DNA of 64,000 nt from Pseudomonas sp. PSKL.D1. GTDB taxonomy: Bacteria > Pseudomonadota > Gammaproteobacteria > Pseudomonadales > Pseudomonadaceae. Positions 34,580-43,870 of this stretch are shown one piece after another; position 1 is the first letter of the stretch, and each line of letters opens with the position of its first letter. The translations under genes were made by a program, and so were the position numbers. The stretch is taken from positions 558,001 to 622,000 of the forward strand of contig NZ_CP118607.1 of NCBI RefSeq assembly GCF_028898945.1. The letters run 5' to 3'. Under the pieces are notes generated by a model. The model ran no database searches. It saw only the letters and a program-made list of their open reading frames with translations, and was not told where the DNA came from.

Positions 34580-36391
34580 ATGATGGCCGAAACACCGCTA
34601 CCGGCGGAGCACACCTCCAGCCTGAAGATCTATTTCCGGCTGCTGAGTTATGTGAAACCCTATGTCGGCATTTTCCTGCTGAGCATCATTGGTTTCGTGA
34701 TCTTTGCCTCTACCCAACCCATGCTGGCCGGGATCCTCAAATATTTTGTCGATGGCCTGAGCAACCCCGAAGCGGTGTTGTTCCCAACCGTGCCCTACCT
34801 GCGCGACCTGCAGTTGCTGCAGGCGGTACCGCTGCTGATCATTCTGATCGCGGCGTGGCAAGGGCTTGGGTCGTTCCTCGGCAACTACTTCCTGGCCAAG
34901 GTTTCCTTGTGCCTTGTGCATGATCTGCGGGTGGAGTTGTTCAACAAACTGCTGGTGCTGCCCAATCGCTACTTTGACAACCACAACTCCGGGCACCTGA
35001 TTTCGCGCATCACCTTCAACGTGACCATGGTCACCGGTGCTGCCACTGATGCGATCAAGGTGGTCATCCGTGAAGGCCTGACGGTGGTCTTCCTGTTCGC
35101 CTACCTGCTGTGGATGAACTGGCACCTGACCCTGGTGATGGTTGCCATCCTGCCGGTCATTGCCGTGATGGTGAGTGTTGCCAGCAAGAAATTCCGCAAG
35201 CAGAGCAAGAAAATCCAGGTGGCCATGGGCGATGTAACCCATGTTGCTTCCGAAACCATCCAGGGTTATCGCGTGGTTCGCAGCTTCGGCGGCGAGGCTT
35301 ACGAGGAGCAGCGCTTCGGTCGTGCCAGCCAAAGCAACACCGACAAGCAATTGCGCATGACCAAGACCGGCTCGCTGTACACGCCGCTGCTGCAGTTGGT
35401 GATCTACAGCGCCATGGCGGCACTGATGTTTCTGGTGCTGTTCCTGCGTGGCGACTCTACTGCCGGTGACCTGGTGGCCTACATCACGGCCGCGGGCTTG
35501 CTGCCCAAGCCGATTCGCCAGTTGTCGGAAGTCAGCTCGACCATCCAGAAAGGCCTTGCCGGTGCAGAAAGCATCTTCGAGCAACTGGACGAGCAGGCCG
35601 AGGTGGACACCGGTACCGTTGAAAAAGAGCGTGTGGAAGGCCGCCTTGAAGTGCGCAACCTGAGCTTCACCTACCCAGGTACTGACCGCGAAGTGCTGAG
35701 CGATATCAGCTTCGTCGCCGAACCTGGGCAGATGATTGCCCTGGTCGGGCGTTCGGGCAGTGGCAAGTCGACCCTGGCCGCGCTGATTCCGCGCTTCTAC
35801 CACCACAATGAAGGGCAGATTCTGCTCGATGGCGTAGAGATCGAGAACTACCGCCTGCGCAACCTTCGTCGGCATGTGTCGCAGGTGACCCAGCACGTGA
35901 CCCTGTTCAACGATACCGTTGCCAATAACATTGCTTACGGTGACCTGGCCGGTGCTCCGCGTGCGGACATCGAAGCGGCTGCCGCCGACGCCTACGCCAA
36001 GGAGTTCGTCGACAAGCTGCCAAAAGGCTTCGACACCGATGTGGGTGAAAACGGCGTGCTGCTTTCCGGTGGCCAGCGTCAGCGCCTGGCAATTGCGCGA
36101 GCGCTACTGAAAAACGCACCGCTGCTGATCCTCGACGAGGCGACTTCGGCGCTGGATACCGAGTCCGAGCGCCATATCCAGGCCGCACTGGACCACGTCA
36201 TGGAAGGCCGTACCACATTGGTGATCGCTCACCGTCTGTCGACCATCGAGAAGGCTGACCAGATTCTGGTCATGGATCAAGGCCGCCTGGTGGAGCGCGG
36301 CACGCATGCCGAGCTGTTGGTAGCCAATGGCCATTATGCCCGCCTGCATGCCATGGGGCTGGACGAACCGGCCAAGGCCGACATCACCTGA
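34580..36391 (+). CDS. msbA: Lipid A-core flippase MsbA (ABC exporter)
   Basis: This 603-residue homodimeric ABC half-transporter flips lipid A-core across the inner membrane. Six membrane helices occupy about 20-310. The ATPase domain has Walker A GRSGSGKST, signature LSGGQRQRLAIARAL, Walker B LLILDEATSALD and the switch His in VIAHRLSTI. Two adjacent ATG codons (34580, 34583) are possible starts. It lies between LPS core genes and hldE, as in P. aeruginosa. Alternative family names such as LmrA-like exporters are unlikely in this context. Confidence 0.95.
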   Translation: MMAETPLPAEHTSSLKIYFRLLSYVKPYVGIFLLSIIGFVIFASTQPMLAGILKYFVDGLSNPEAVLFPTVPYLRDLQLLQAVPLLIILIAAWQGLGSFLGNYFLAKVSLCLVHDLRVELFNKLLVLPNRYFDNHNSGHLISRITFNVTMVTGAATDAIKVVIREGLTVVFLFAYLLWMNWHLTLVMVAILPVIAVMVSVASKKFRKQSKKIQVAMGDVTHVASETIQGYRVVRSFGGEAYEEQRFGRASQSNTDKQLRMTKTGSLYTPLLQLVIYSAMAALMFLVLFLRGDSTAGDLVAYITAAGLLPKPIRQLSEVSSTIQKGLAGAESIFEQLDEQAEVDTGTVEKERVEGRLEVRNLSFTYPGTDREVLSDISFVAEPGQMIALVGRSGSGKSTLAALIPRFYHHNEGQILLDGVEIENYRLRNLRRHVSQVTQHVTLFNDTVANNIAYGDLAGAPRADIEAAAADAYAKEFVDKLPKGFDTDVGENGVLLSGGQRQRLAIARALLKNAPLLILDEATSALDTESERHIQAALDHVMEGRTTLVIAHRLSTIEKADQILVMDQGRLVERGTHAELLVANGHYARLHAMGLDEPAKADIT

Positions 36392-36399
36392 CACACTTG

Positions 36400-36422
36400 A
36401 TCGGGGCCTTCACGGCCCCGAT
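36400..36422 (+). terminator. Hairpin after msbA
   Basis: Perfect 9-bp stem ATCGGGGCC/GGCCCCGAT with loop TTCAC. There is no strong T-run, so partial read-through into hldE is possible. Confidence 0.5.
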
Positions 36423-36520
36423 TGTCACTGGAATTTTCCAGGGCCCGATCTGGCCGTAAAGCCGTCGCCCACCCTGTGCTAATATCCTGCCCCTGTTCAT
36501 TATTTGCATATGGGTTGCCC

Positions 36521-37942
36521 ATGAAGTTGTCCATGCCGCGTTTCGATCAAGCCCCGGTATTGGTGGTCGGCGATGTCATGCTCGACCGCTACTGGCATGG
36601 TGGTACTTCGCGTATTTCGCCGGAAGCGCCGGTGCCGGTAGTCAAGGTCGATCAGATCGAGGACCGTCCGGGCGGTGCGGCCAACGTGGCCTTGAACATC
36701 GCCGCGTTGGGCGCACCGGCGTCATTGATCGGCGTCACTGGTCAGGACGAGGCTGCCGACAGCCTTGCCAACAGCCTGCAGGCCGCAGGTGTGCGCTCGG
36801 TGTTCCAGCGCATTGCCCACCAACCGACCATCGTCAAGCTGCGTGTCATGAGCCGCCACCAGCAATTGTTGCGCATCGACTTCGAAGAACCGTTCGCCAC
36901 CGACCCGCTTTCGTTGGGTGCGGAGGTCGACAACCTGCTCGAAGGTGTCAAAGTGCTGGTCCTGTCCGACTATGGCAAGGGCGCACTGCGCAATCATCAG
37001 AGCCTGATCGAGGCTGCACGGGGCAAAGGTATTCCGGTGTTGGCCGACCCCAAGGGTAAGGACTTCTCCATCTACCGCGGCGCCAGCCTGATTACTCCGA
37101 ACCTGAGCGAGTTCGAAGCCATAGTCGGCCGCTGCGCAGATGAGGCCGAGTTGGTTGCCAAAGGTTTGCAGTTGCTGCACGACCTGGACCTGGGGGCGCT
37201 GCTGGTGACCCGTGGCGAGCACGGCATGACCCTGCTGCGCACAGGCCAGCCCGCGCTGCACCTGCCGGCCCGCGCCCGCGAAGTCTTCGACGTGACCGGT
37301 GCGGGTGATACTGTGATTTCCACCCTGGCAGCTGCCATTGCTGCGGGTGAGGACTTGCCCCACGCAGTGGCCTTGGCCAACCTTGCCGCGGGCATTGTGG
37401 TTGGCAAGCTGGGTACGGCTGCCATCAGTGCGCCCGAGCTGCGCCGTGCTATCCAGCGTGAGGAAGGCTCCGAGCGCGGTGTGCTGGGCCTGGAGCAGCT
37501 GTTGCTGGCGATCGACGATGCGCGTGCGCACAACGAGACGATCGTTTTTACCAACGGTTGCTTCGACATTTTGCATGCGGGGCATGTGACCTACCTGGAG
37601 CAGGCGCGTGCTCAGGGTGATCGCCTTATCGTTGCGGTCAACGATGACGCCTCGGTCAGCCGCCTCAAGGGGCCGGGCCGCCCGATCAACAGTGTTGACC
37701 GGCGCATGGCCGTGCTGGCTGGCCTGGGGGCGGTGGACTGGGTAATCAGCTTCCCTGAAGGCACGCCGGAAAACCTGCTTGGCCAGGTGAAGCCTGATGT
37801 GCTGGTTAAAGGTGGTGACTATGGCATCGACCAGGTGGTGGGTGCCGATATCGTCAAGGCTTATGGCGGAACCGTGAAAGTGCTGGGGTTGGTTGAGAAC
37901 AGCTCGACTACAGCGATTGTCGAGAAAATTCGTAAGCACTGA
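36521..37942 (+). CDS. hldE: Bifunctional heptose 7-phosphate kinase/heptose 1-phosphate adenylyltransferase
   Basis: This 473-residue cytoplasmic enzyme makes ADP-D-glycero-beta-D-manno-heptose for the LPS inner core. The N-terminal ribokinase-like domain (about 1-320) has [16 protein letters not shown] and the catalytic [10 protein letters not shown]. The C-terminal nucleotidyltransferase domain (about 340-473) has [22 protein letters not shown] 36521 gives the family length; the frame extends upstream into non-coding sequence. It works with GmhA and GmhB encoded elsewhere. Confidence 0.96.
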   Translation: MKLSMPRFDQAPVLVVGDVMLDRYWHGGTSRISPEAPVPVVKVDQIEDRPGGAANVALNIAALGAPASLIGVTGQDEAADSLANSLQAAGVRSVFQRIAHQPTIVKLRVMSRHQQLLRIDFEEPFATDPLSLGAEVDNLLEGVKVLVLSDYGKGALRNHQSLIEAARGKGIPVLADPKGKDFSIYRGASLITPNLSEFEAIVGRCADEAELVAKGLQLLHDLDLGALLVTRGEHGMTLLRTGQPALHLPARAREVFDVTGAGDTVISTLAAAIAAGEDLPHAVALANLAAGIVVGKLGTAAISAPELRRAIQREEGSERGVLGLEQLLLAIDDARAHNETIVFTNGCFDILHAGHVTYLEQARAQGDRLIVAVNDDASVSRLKGPGRPINSVDRRMAVLAGLGAVDWVISFPEGTPENLLGQVKPDVLVKGGDYGIDQVVGADIVKAYGGTVKVLGLVENSSTTAIVEKIRKH

Positions 37943-37970
37943 CATCGTTTGGGGCCGCTTTGCGGCCCAT

Positions 37971-38030
37971 CGCGGCTAAAGCCGCTCCTACAGGCGTATG
38001 TAATCCCTGTAGGGGCGGCTTCAGCCGCGA
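37971..38030. repeat. REP pair after hldE
   Basis: Two REP units, CGCGGCTAAAGCCGCTCCTA and its inverse, surround a short spacer in the gap between the converging hldE and Nudix-like genes. A further GGGCCGC/GCGGCCC hairpin lies just before and may serve as terminator. Confidence 0.8.
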
Positions 38031-38046
38031 ACACCGGCTCCAGGCC

Positions 38047-39015
38047 TCACTTATGCAGTGACCCCCGAGCCCGCTCCAGCAACGCCCGTGCCTTGTCCCC
38101 AAACCTCTGCAAATGTGTTGCCCGCTCCGGCTTGCGCTCCACCAGCCCCTGTTGCTTGACCCAATCCTTCCAGCGTATCCGCTCATCGCTCACCACCCAG
38201 CCATGCTGCTGGGCAAAACTCTCCGCCAGATACAGCCCCCGCGTGCTTGCCGGCACCAGCTCGTCTTTTTTCAGCGTATACAGCTCGGCCAGTGGTCGCC
38301 CATCCTGCAACGGCATCAGGTACAAATCCGGCCGTTTGCGATTGAGCCTTGCCACCAACTGGTCGCCCTCAAGCCGCTCGTCAACGTGGAACAAGCTCAA
38401 CTTCTTCGCTTCCCGGGGCACTTGCAGGCGCATGTCGTAAATCAACTGCAACGAAGCTGTTGGCAGGTGCACGTAGGCCCGTGGGCGTTCCAGCAACATC
38501 AAGTTGCCGCAATGTACAGGCCGCGCAGCCCCGGATTGGGGTGACAGCACAAAGGGCATCGCGTCCCGGTAATGCAGCGCGGCGTCATAGGGCGCAGGCA
38601 GCCAGGTATCGTTGAAGCGGCCGCCCAGCCAGCCTTCAGGGGTTTCCAGCAGGCATTCTTCCGCCACCTCTTGCACGGCGGTGTGCAGTGGCAGGTTGAG
38701 CTCCTGGGCGGGGACATAGCCAGAAATCAGTTTCAGCACCACATCGCCGCGGTCTTGCCGACGCTGGCGCACCAGCACCCAAAAGTCGCGATTCTGCCAG
38801 TGCAAGGTCAGGCGTACCGACACACCCAGGTTGGCCAACTCCGCCACGAAGTGCTGGTTGTCGGGCAATTGGATGGCTTTGCGCCGCTGCTGGGTCTGGG
38901 AAAAATTCAGCGGCATGCCGATGCTTTGGTAAACCAGGCCTTCGGCAGTGGCTTCGACATGCAGCGGGAGTGTCTTGAAGTTGCTCGGGTTCTTGCGGAT
39001 CAGCGTACGCGGCAC
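38047..39015 (-). CDS. Conserved pseudomonad protein with degenerate Nudix-like motif
   Basis: I do not recognise a characterised family. The 322-residue soluble protein contains GYVPAQE followed by AVQEVAEECLLE (about residues 93-119). This resembles a Nudix box (GX5E...REVXEEXG) with two extra residues and Gln in place of Arg. Flanking strands (VRLTLHWQNRDFWVLVR) would suit a Nudix beta-sheet. Related pseudomonad proteins are often labelled metal ABC transporter ATPase; no Walker motif is visible, so that name is wrong for this sequence. GTG 39015 is preceded by AAGGAGGAG. Confidence 0.65.
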   Translation of the reverse strand: MPRTLIRKNPSNFKTLPLHVEATAEGLVYQSIGMPLNFSQTQQRRKAIQLPDNQHFVAELANLGVSVRLTLHWQNRDFWVLVRQRRQDRGDVVLKLISGYVPAQELNLPLHTAVQEVAEECLLETPEGWLGGRFNDTWLPAPYDAALHYRDAMPFVLSPQSGAARPVHCGNLMLLERPRAYVHLPTASLQLIYDMRLQVPREAKKLSLFHVDERLEGDQLVARLNRKRPDLYLMPLQDGRPLAELYTLKKDELVPASTRGLYLAESFAQQHGWVVSDERIRWKDWVKQQGLVERKPERATHLQRFGDKARALLERARGSLHK

Positions 39016-39065
39016 GAGGCTCCTCCTTGCGTCGGGTCAGTCCCCAGGCCCCTGGCCGGGGCTAC

Positions 39066-39878
39066 TCAATGCTGACCCAGAATTCGGGCAACGGTGGCCA
39101 CGTTGTGGGCCAGATGCAACGGGTTGATGGTGCCGACGATAGCACTGCTCACGCCAGGATGGGAGAACAGCAACTCGAAGCTGGCCTGCACAGGGTCGAC
39201 ACCAGGGGCCAGGCAAATATGGCCGCTGGCCAAGGCCTTTTTCACCAGAATGGCCTTGCCGTGTGCGGCAGCGTAGTCCAGCACCGGGCGTTCTGCCTGT
39301 TCGTTGAGGTTGTAGGTGACCATGGCGCAATCCCCTTGCTCCAGCGCCTTCAGGCCACCAGCGACGGTCTTGCCGGACAGCCCATAACCCAGAATCTTGC
39401 CTTCCTGCTTGAGTGTGGCGAGGGTCTGGTACACCTCCTGCTGTTCGAGAATGGCCAGGTCATTGCCATCGGAATGCACCAGCACCAGTTCGATATGGTC
39501 GGTTTCCAGGCGACGCAGGCTGCGTTCCACCGAGCGGCGGGTGTGGGCGGCGCTGAAGTCGAAGCTGGATTGGCCATCTTCGAATTCTTCGCCCACCTTG
39601 CTGACGATCACCCATTCGTCGCGCTGGCCGCGCAGCAGCGGGCCGAGGCGTTCTTCGCTGCGGCCATAGGCCGGCGCGGTGTCGATCAGGTTGATGCCCA
39701 GTTCACGGGCCTGGGCCAGCAACATGCGGGCTTCGTCATCACCGGGGATGGTGAAACCGTTGGGGTATTTCACACCCTGGTCGCGGCCGAGTTTGACCGT
39801 GCCCAGCCCCAGCGGCGAAACCTTGAAGCCCGTGCTGCCCAGCGGGCGATGGAAGTCGTGCAGGGTTGGCAGGCTCAT
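39066..39878 (-). CDS. Aldo/keto reductase
   Basis: This 270-residue NADPH-dependent TIM-barrel reductase shows the family signatures: Asp and Tyr in DTAPAYGRSEERLG, Lys in WVIVSKVG and His in ELVLVHSDGND. Its ATG overlaps the stop of the upstream FAD oxidoreductase gene in ATGA, which supports the start at 39878 over one six codons upstream. The two enzymes may act in one pathway. The substrate is not deducible. Confidence 0.87.
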   Translation of the reverse strand: MSLPTLHDFHRPLGSTGFKVSPLGLGTVKLGRDQGVKYPNGFTIPGDDEARMLLAQARELGINLIDTAPAYGRSEERLGPLLRGQRDEWVIVSKVGEEFEDGQSSFDFSAAHTRRSVERSLRRLETDHIELVLVHSDGNDLAILEQQEVYQTLATLKQEGKILGYGLSGKTVAGGLKALEQGDCAMVTYNLNEQAERPVLDYAAAHGKAILVKKALASGHICLAPGVDPVQASFELLFSHPGVSSAIVGTINPLHLAHNVATVARILGQH

Positions 39879-41050
39879 GGCAGCAATTGCTCCCATGCAG
39901 GCACGCCGAGCGGTGGGCGTGGCAGGTCGGTTGCCTCGGCCTTCGTGCCCGGGCGGATGCCATCGCGCTCCAGGCTGGCCATGACGCGGTCGCTGAAGTC
40001 GGGTGCCAGGGCCAGCTTGGTTGGCCAGCCCACCAACAGGCGTTGTTCATCGGCGAGGAACGCGTTGTCCGGGCGTACCAGGCCGGACTGTGCCGGCTCT
40101 GCACGGTCGACGCGCAAGGTAGCCCACCGTACCAGGCTCTGATCGACCCACGGCAGCAATTGAGCTATTTCTTTTTGCGCCGCTGCAATCTGCGCAGCCG
40201 GCTCGCGAGCCACGCCGTCAGCTTCAGCCAGGTCGCCACCGAGGTACCACACCCACTGGCCGTCTGCCGCCGGGTGGGTCGTAACAGTTACCCGGGGCTT
40301 CGGCCCGCCGCCCAGGCAATGAGCGTACAGCGGTTTGAGGTTGGGGCCCTTGGCCATGACCATGTGCAAGGGGCGGGTTTGCATGGCAGGTTGCTTGAGG
40401 CCCAGTGTGTGCAGCAGATCCGCCGTGCCTGCGCCGGCGCTCAGCACGATGCGTTGGGCGCGGATCTCGCGATCATCCACCTGCAAGCCAACCAGCTCGT
40501 CACCCTCGCGCAAAGGCTCGATGCGCGAGCCTGCCAGCAGGCTGTCGCCGGCCAGCTCGGCCAGGTTGGCGAGCAGGCTCGGCACATCGATCACCAGTTC
40601 TGACAGGCGATAGACTTTGCCCTTGAATGCACGGTCCTGCAGGGCAGGCGGCAGTTGCTCGCCCTTGACCTGCTCCACCCGGGTACGCACGGCCTTGCTG
40701 GCAAAGAAGCTGGTCAGGTTGCCGGCCAAGGTGCCGGGGGACCACAGGTAATGGGCGTCGGAGAGCAAGCGGGTTTTGCTCAGGTCCAGTTCGCCGTCGC
40801 CGTTGATGGCCTCGCGCCACCGGCGTGGCATGTCAGCAATGGCTTCCGATGCACCGGTCAATGCGCCATGCAGGGCATATTTGGTACCGCCGTGGATAAT
40901 GCCCTGCGACTTGATCGTCTGCTCGCCACCGAGGCTGGCACGCTCCACCAAAACCGTGGAAAAGCCCTGCCGGCGCAGGCGCGCGTTGAGCCAGAGGCCT
41001 GCGACCCCGGCGCCGACGATCAGCACGTCAGTGGAAATGGCGGTTGGCAT
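39875..41050 (-). CDS. FAD-dependent oxidoreductase, DAO/GlpD-like
   Basis: This 391-residue flavoprotein starts with a dinucleotide-binding motif DVLIVGAGVAGLWLNARL and continues SLGGEQTIKSQGIIHGGTKYALHG, typical of D-amino-acid/glycerol-3-phosphate oxidase-type enzymes. ATG 41050 has GAGGT six bases upstream; the open frame reaching to 41743 crosses the SMR gene in another frame and is not coding there. It is translationally coupled to the aldo/keto reductase. Confidence 0.85.
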   Translation of the reverse strand: MPTAISTDVLIVGAGVAGLWLNARLRRQGFSTVLVERASLGGEQTIKSQGIIHGGTKYALHGALTGASEAIADMPRRWREAINGDGELDLSKTRLLSDAHYLWSPGTLAGNLTSFFASKAVRTRVEQVKGEQLPPALQDRAFKGKVYRLSELVIDVPSLLANLAELAGDSLLAGSRIEPLREGDELVGLQVDDREIRAQRIVLSAGAGTADLLHTLGLKQPAMQTRPLHMVMAKGPNLKPLYAHCLGGGPKPRVTVTTHPAADGQWVWYLGGDLAEADGVAREPAAQIAAAQKEIAQLLPWVDQSLVRWATLRVDRAEPAQSGLVRPDNAFLADEQRLLVGWPTKLALAPDFSDRVMASLERDGIRPGTKAEATDLPRPPLGVPAWEQLLP

Positions 41051-41124
41051 GGCAGTACCTCGAAGAATCGGACAGCCTGCAAGTATACAGGCTATGCCTG
41101 TAATGGCAGCGCTCCCGCTACCCC

Positions 41125-41457
41125 TCAATGCCCGGCAGTTTTCGAGAACAGCTGGATCACCACCACGCCGCCTACGATCATCGCCATGCCCAGCATGGCC
41201 GGCATATCCAGCTTCTGCCCATAAATGACCAGGGCAGCCACGCTGATCAGCACAATGCCCAGCCCTGACCAGATGGCATAGGCGATACCCACCGGAATGC
41301 TGCGCACCACCAGCGTCAGCATCCAGAATGCAATGCCATAGCCCACCACCATCAACATCAGCGGCAGCGGCGTGCTCAAGCCTTTGACCGCTTTCATGGA
41401 AGCAGTGGCGATGACTTCGGCGCAGATGGCGATGGCGAGGTAGGTGTAGGCATTCAT
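41125..41457 (-). CDS. Small multidrug resistance (SMR) transporter, EmrE/SugE type
   Basis: This 110-residue protein has four membrane helices. The essential membrane-embedded glutamate is in the first helix (YLAIAICAEVIATASMK), followed by GYGIAFWMLTLVVRSIPVGIAYAIWSG, the family core that binds cations. It should work as an antiparallel dimer exchanging protons for quaternary cations or small guanidinium compounds. GGAGAT precedes the ATG. It is divergent from a LysR gene across 86 bases and is a plausible regulatory target. Confidence 0.88.
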   Translation of the reverse strand: MNAYTYLAIAICAEVIATASMKAVKGLSTPLPLMLMVVGYGIAFWMLTLVVRSIPVGIAYAIWSGLGIVLISVAALVIYGQKLDMPAMLGMAMIVGGVVVIQLFSKTAGH

Positions 41458-41543
41458 GATGATATCTCCGGTTACTGGCTGCGCATTCTAGCCATCGCGC
41501 AGTTGCGGTAAAGTCATTACCTATCTGTATTGGAGATGGGTTG

Positions 41544-42434
41544 ATGGCTGACCAATGGAGCCTTGAGCAACTGCGACTGTTTGTACGAGTCGCCGAGTTG
41601 CGTTCGTTTTCCGCCGTGGCGCGCGAGCAGCGCAAAGCGCAGTCGGCAATCAGCAACGCAATTGCCCTGCTTGAAGAAGACCTGGGTGTCACCCTGTTCG
41701 AGCGCAGCAGTGGCCGACAGCCCAAGCTGACGCAAAGTGGCACTGCGCTACTGGAAGATGCCCGGGAACTGTTGCGCCAGTGTGAGCGCCTGGATGGCCG
41801 TGCATTGGCTTTGATGCGGGGCCAGGAGGCGCTGTTGCGCGTGGCTCAGGATGAAGCGATGCCCTACCAGCCTGTCATCGACAGCCTGGATGAACTGGCC
41901 AGCCATTACCCTTATCTTGAAGTGCAACTGGCCAGTGGTGCCCAGGGTGATGTAGCGCGCAAGCTGGTGGAACGGCGTGCCGACCTTGGGCTGTTCTTCC
42001 AGCATGAGAGCATTCCGGCATCGCTGGAGCGGCGAGCCTTGGGGAGTGTGGAAATGGTCACCGTGTGTGCAGTGGACCATCCCCTTGCCCGGGAGCAACA
42101 CGTCACCCGCCAACAGTTGGCGCGTCACAGGCAACTGCTTATCACCCCGCAGCAAAGTGGATACCCTGGCGGGGAAGCAATAAGCCCCCACATCTGGCGG
42201 GCCGACAGCTTCTACGCCATGGCCGAACTGTTGATGCGCGGCCTGGGTTGGGCCTGGCTCCCGCGTCATGTGGTGCAGTACCCCACGTACCAGGCGCAGA
42301 TGGTCGAACTGGCCAGCGATTGGCGCCCGCCCGCCTTGGTCGTCGAATTGGCCTGGCGCCGCGATGAACCTTTGGGCCTGGCCGCGCAATGGTTGGCTGA
42401 GCGCTTTGCGGTGCACTTGCGCGCGATCGGTTAA
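41544..42434 (+). CDS. LysR-family transcriptional regulator
   Basis: This 296-residue protein has an N-terminal winged HTH (LRLFVRVAELRSFSAVAREQRKAQSAISNAIALLEEDLGV) and a C-terminal periplasmic-binding-like effector domain (about 90-290). It is divergent from the SMR transporter gene, the usual arrangement for a LysR regulator and its target. ATG 41544 is preferred to TTG 41541. It ends 11 bases before waaA, so it may be carried on the same transcript, but functional relation to waaA is unlikely. Confidence 0.9.
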   Translation: MADQWSLEQLRLFVRVAELRSFSAVAREQRKAQSAISNAIALLEEDLGVTLFERSSGRQPKLTQSGTALLEDARELLRQCERLDGRALALMRGQEALLRVAQDEAMPYQPVIDSLDELASHYPYLEVQLASGAQGDVARKLVERRADLGLFFQHESIPASLERRALGSVEMVTVCAVDHPLAREQHVTRQQLARHRQLLITPQQSGYPGGEAISPHIWRADSFYAMAELLMRGLGWAWLPRHVVQYPTYQAQMVELASDWRPPALVVELAWRRDEPLGLAAQWLAERFAVHLRAIG

Positions 42435-42445
42435 ACTCCGCCGCC

Positions 42446-43717
42446 ATGAACAGAACTCTCTATACCGCGTTGTTCCACCTGGGCCTGCCGCTGGTTGCGC
42501 TGCGCCTGTTCCTGCGTGCACGCAAGGCGCCAGCCTATGGCCAGCGCATTGGCGAGCGCTTTGCCTGCAACCTGCCGGCCATGCGTCAGGGCGGGATCTG
42601 GGTGCATGCCGTTTCGGTGGGTGAAAGCATCGCCGCCGCGCCCATGGTGCGAGCGCTGCTTAAGGCTTACCCGGACCTGCCCATCACGCTCACCTGCATG
42701 ACCCCGACCGGTTCCGAGCGAATTCGCGCCATGTTTGCCGACGAGCCGCGTATTCAGCACTGCTATTTGCCCTACGACCTGCCGTGGGCAGCAGGGCGTT
42801 TCCTCGACCATGTGCGCCCGCGCCTGGGCATCATCATGGAAACCGAGCTGTGGCCAAATCACATTCACCAGTGTGCCAAGCGCGGCATTCCCGTGGCGTT
42901 GGCCAATGCACGGCTGTCCGAGCGTTCGGCCCGTGGCTACACGCGCTTTGCCAACCTGACCCGGCCAATGCTGGCCGAGATGAGCCTGATTGCGGTGCAG
43001 ACCGAAACCGAGGCGCAGCGTTTCCGTGACCTTGGTGCGCGGCCGGCGTGCGTGCAAGTTACCGGTTCGATCAAGTTCGACCTCAAGGTCGACGAGCAAT
43101 TGCTGCCCCGTGCCCGCGCCCTGCGCCAGCAGTGGGGGGCTGAGCAGCGCCCGGTGTGGATTGCCGCCAGTACCCATGAGGGTGAGGATGCACTGATTCT
43201 GCAAGCCCATCGGCAATTGCTGCAGGTTCATGCTGATGCGTTGCTGATTCTGGTGCCGCGTCACCCGGAGCGGTTCGATGCGGTGAATGCTCTTTGTGCC
43301 GAGCAGTTCGCCACCGTACGCCGTTCCACAGGAGCGCCCGTCGACGGCGAAACCCGTGTGCTTCTCGGTGACACCATGGGGGAGTTGCTGTTCCTCTACG
43401 CCTTGGCAGACATCGCCTTCGTCGGCGGCAGCCTGGTCGCCACTGGTGGTCACAACCCGCTTGAGCCAGCGGCGTTGTCATTGCCGGTCATCATGGGGCC
43501 GCATGTGTTCAACTTCCTGGAGATTAGCGCGATGCTGCGTGAAGCCGGGGCGTTGCAGCAGGTCGATGATGCCGACGGGCTGGCCGCAGCAGTGCGGCAG
43601 CTGATCGAGTTGCCGCAGGATGCCCGACGCATGGGTGAGGCGGGCAGGGCGGTGATGAAAGCCAACCAAGGGGCGCTGCAGCGACTGCTGGATGGTCTGG
43701 ACCAATTGCTCGGCTGA
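42446..43717 (+). CDS. waaA: 3-deoxy-D-manno-octulosonic acid (Kdo) transferase WaaA
   Basis: This 423-residue inner-membrane-anchored glycosyltransferase adds Kdo to lipid IVA, an essential step of LPS synthesis. It has an N-terminal hydrophobic segment (ALFHLGLPLVALRLFLRAR), GGIWVHAVSVGESIAAAPM with the catalytic Glu, IIMETELWPN and the C-terminal AFVGGSLVATGGHNPLEPA. Length is normal for the family. Confidence 0.96.
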   Translation: MNRTLYTALFHLGLPLVALRLFLRARKAPAYGQRIGERFACNLPAMRQGGIWVHAVSVGESIAAAPMVRALLKAYPDLPITLTCMTPTGSERIRAMFADEPRIQHCYLPYDLPWAAGRFLDHVRPRLGIIMETELWPNHIHQCAKRGIPVALANARLSERSARGYTRFANLTRPMLAEMSLIAVQTETEAQRFRDLGARPACVQVTGSIKFDLKVDEQLLPRARALRQQWGAEQRPVWIAASTHEGEDALILQAHRQLLQVHADALLILVPRHPERFDAVNALCAEQFATVRRSTGAPVDGETRVLLGDTMGELLFLYALADIAFVGGSLVATGGHNPLEPAALSLPVIMGPHVFNFLEISAMLREAGALQQVDDADGLAAAVRQLIELPQDARRMGEAGRAVMKANQGALQRLLDGLDQLLG

Positions 43718-43736
43718 CTAAAGTGTTGCACGGACT

Positions 43737-43858
43737 GTGTGGGAGCGGCCTCGTGTCGCGAAAGGGCTGCGAAGCAGCCCCAGATTTTCAGCTTCGCAGC
43801 TGAACTTGCCGGGGCCGCTTCGCAGCCCTTTCGCGACGCAAGGCCGCTCCCACACAGG
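43737..43858. repeat. REP pair between waaA and tolC
   Basis: Long inverted arrangement: TGTGGGAGCGGCC...TCGCGAAAGGGCTGC is mirrored by GCAGCCCTTTCGCGACG...GGCCGCTCCCACA. It fills the gap between convergent waaA and tolC and could act as a transcription barrier. Confidence 0.8.
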
Positions 43859-43870
43859 CCAGCGATTGTC

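Noticed and set aside
41051..41743. N-terminal extension of the FAD oxidoreductase frame across the SMR gene
   Set aside because: The FAD motif begins directly after ATG 41050 with a good ribosome site, and the region upstream encodes the SMR transporter in another frame.
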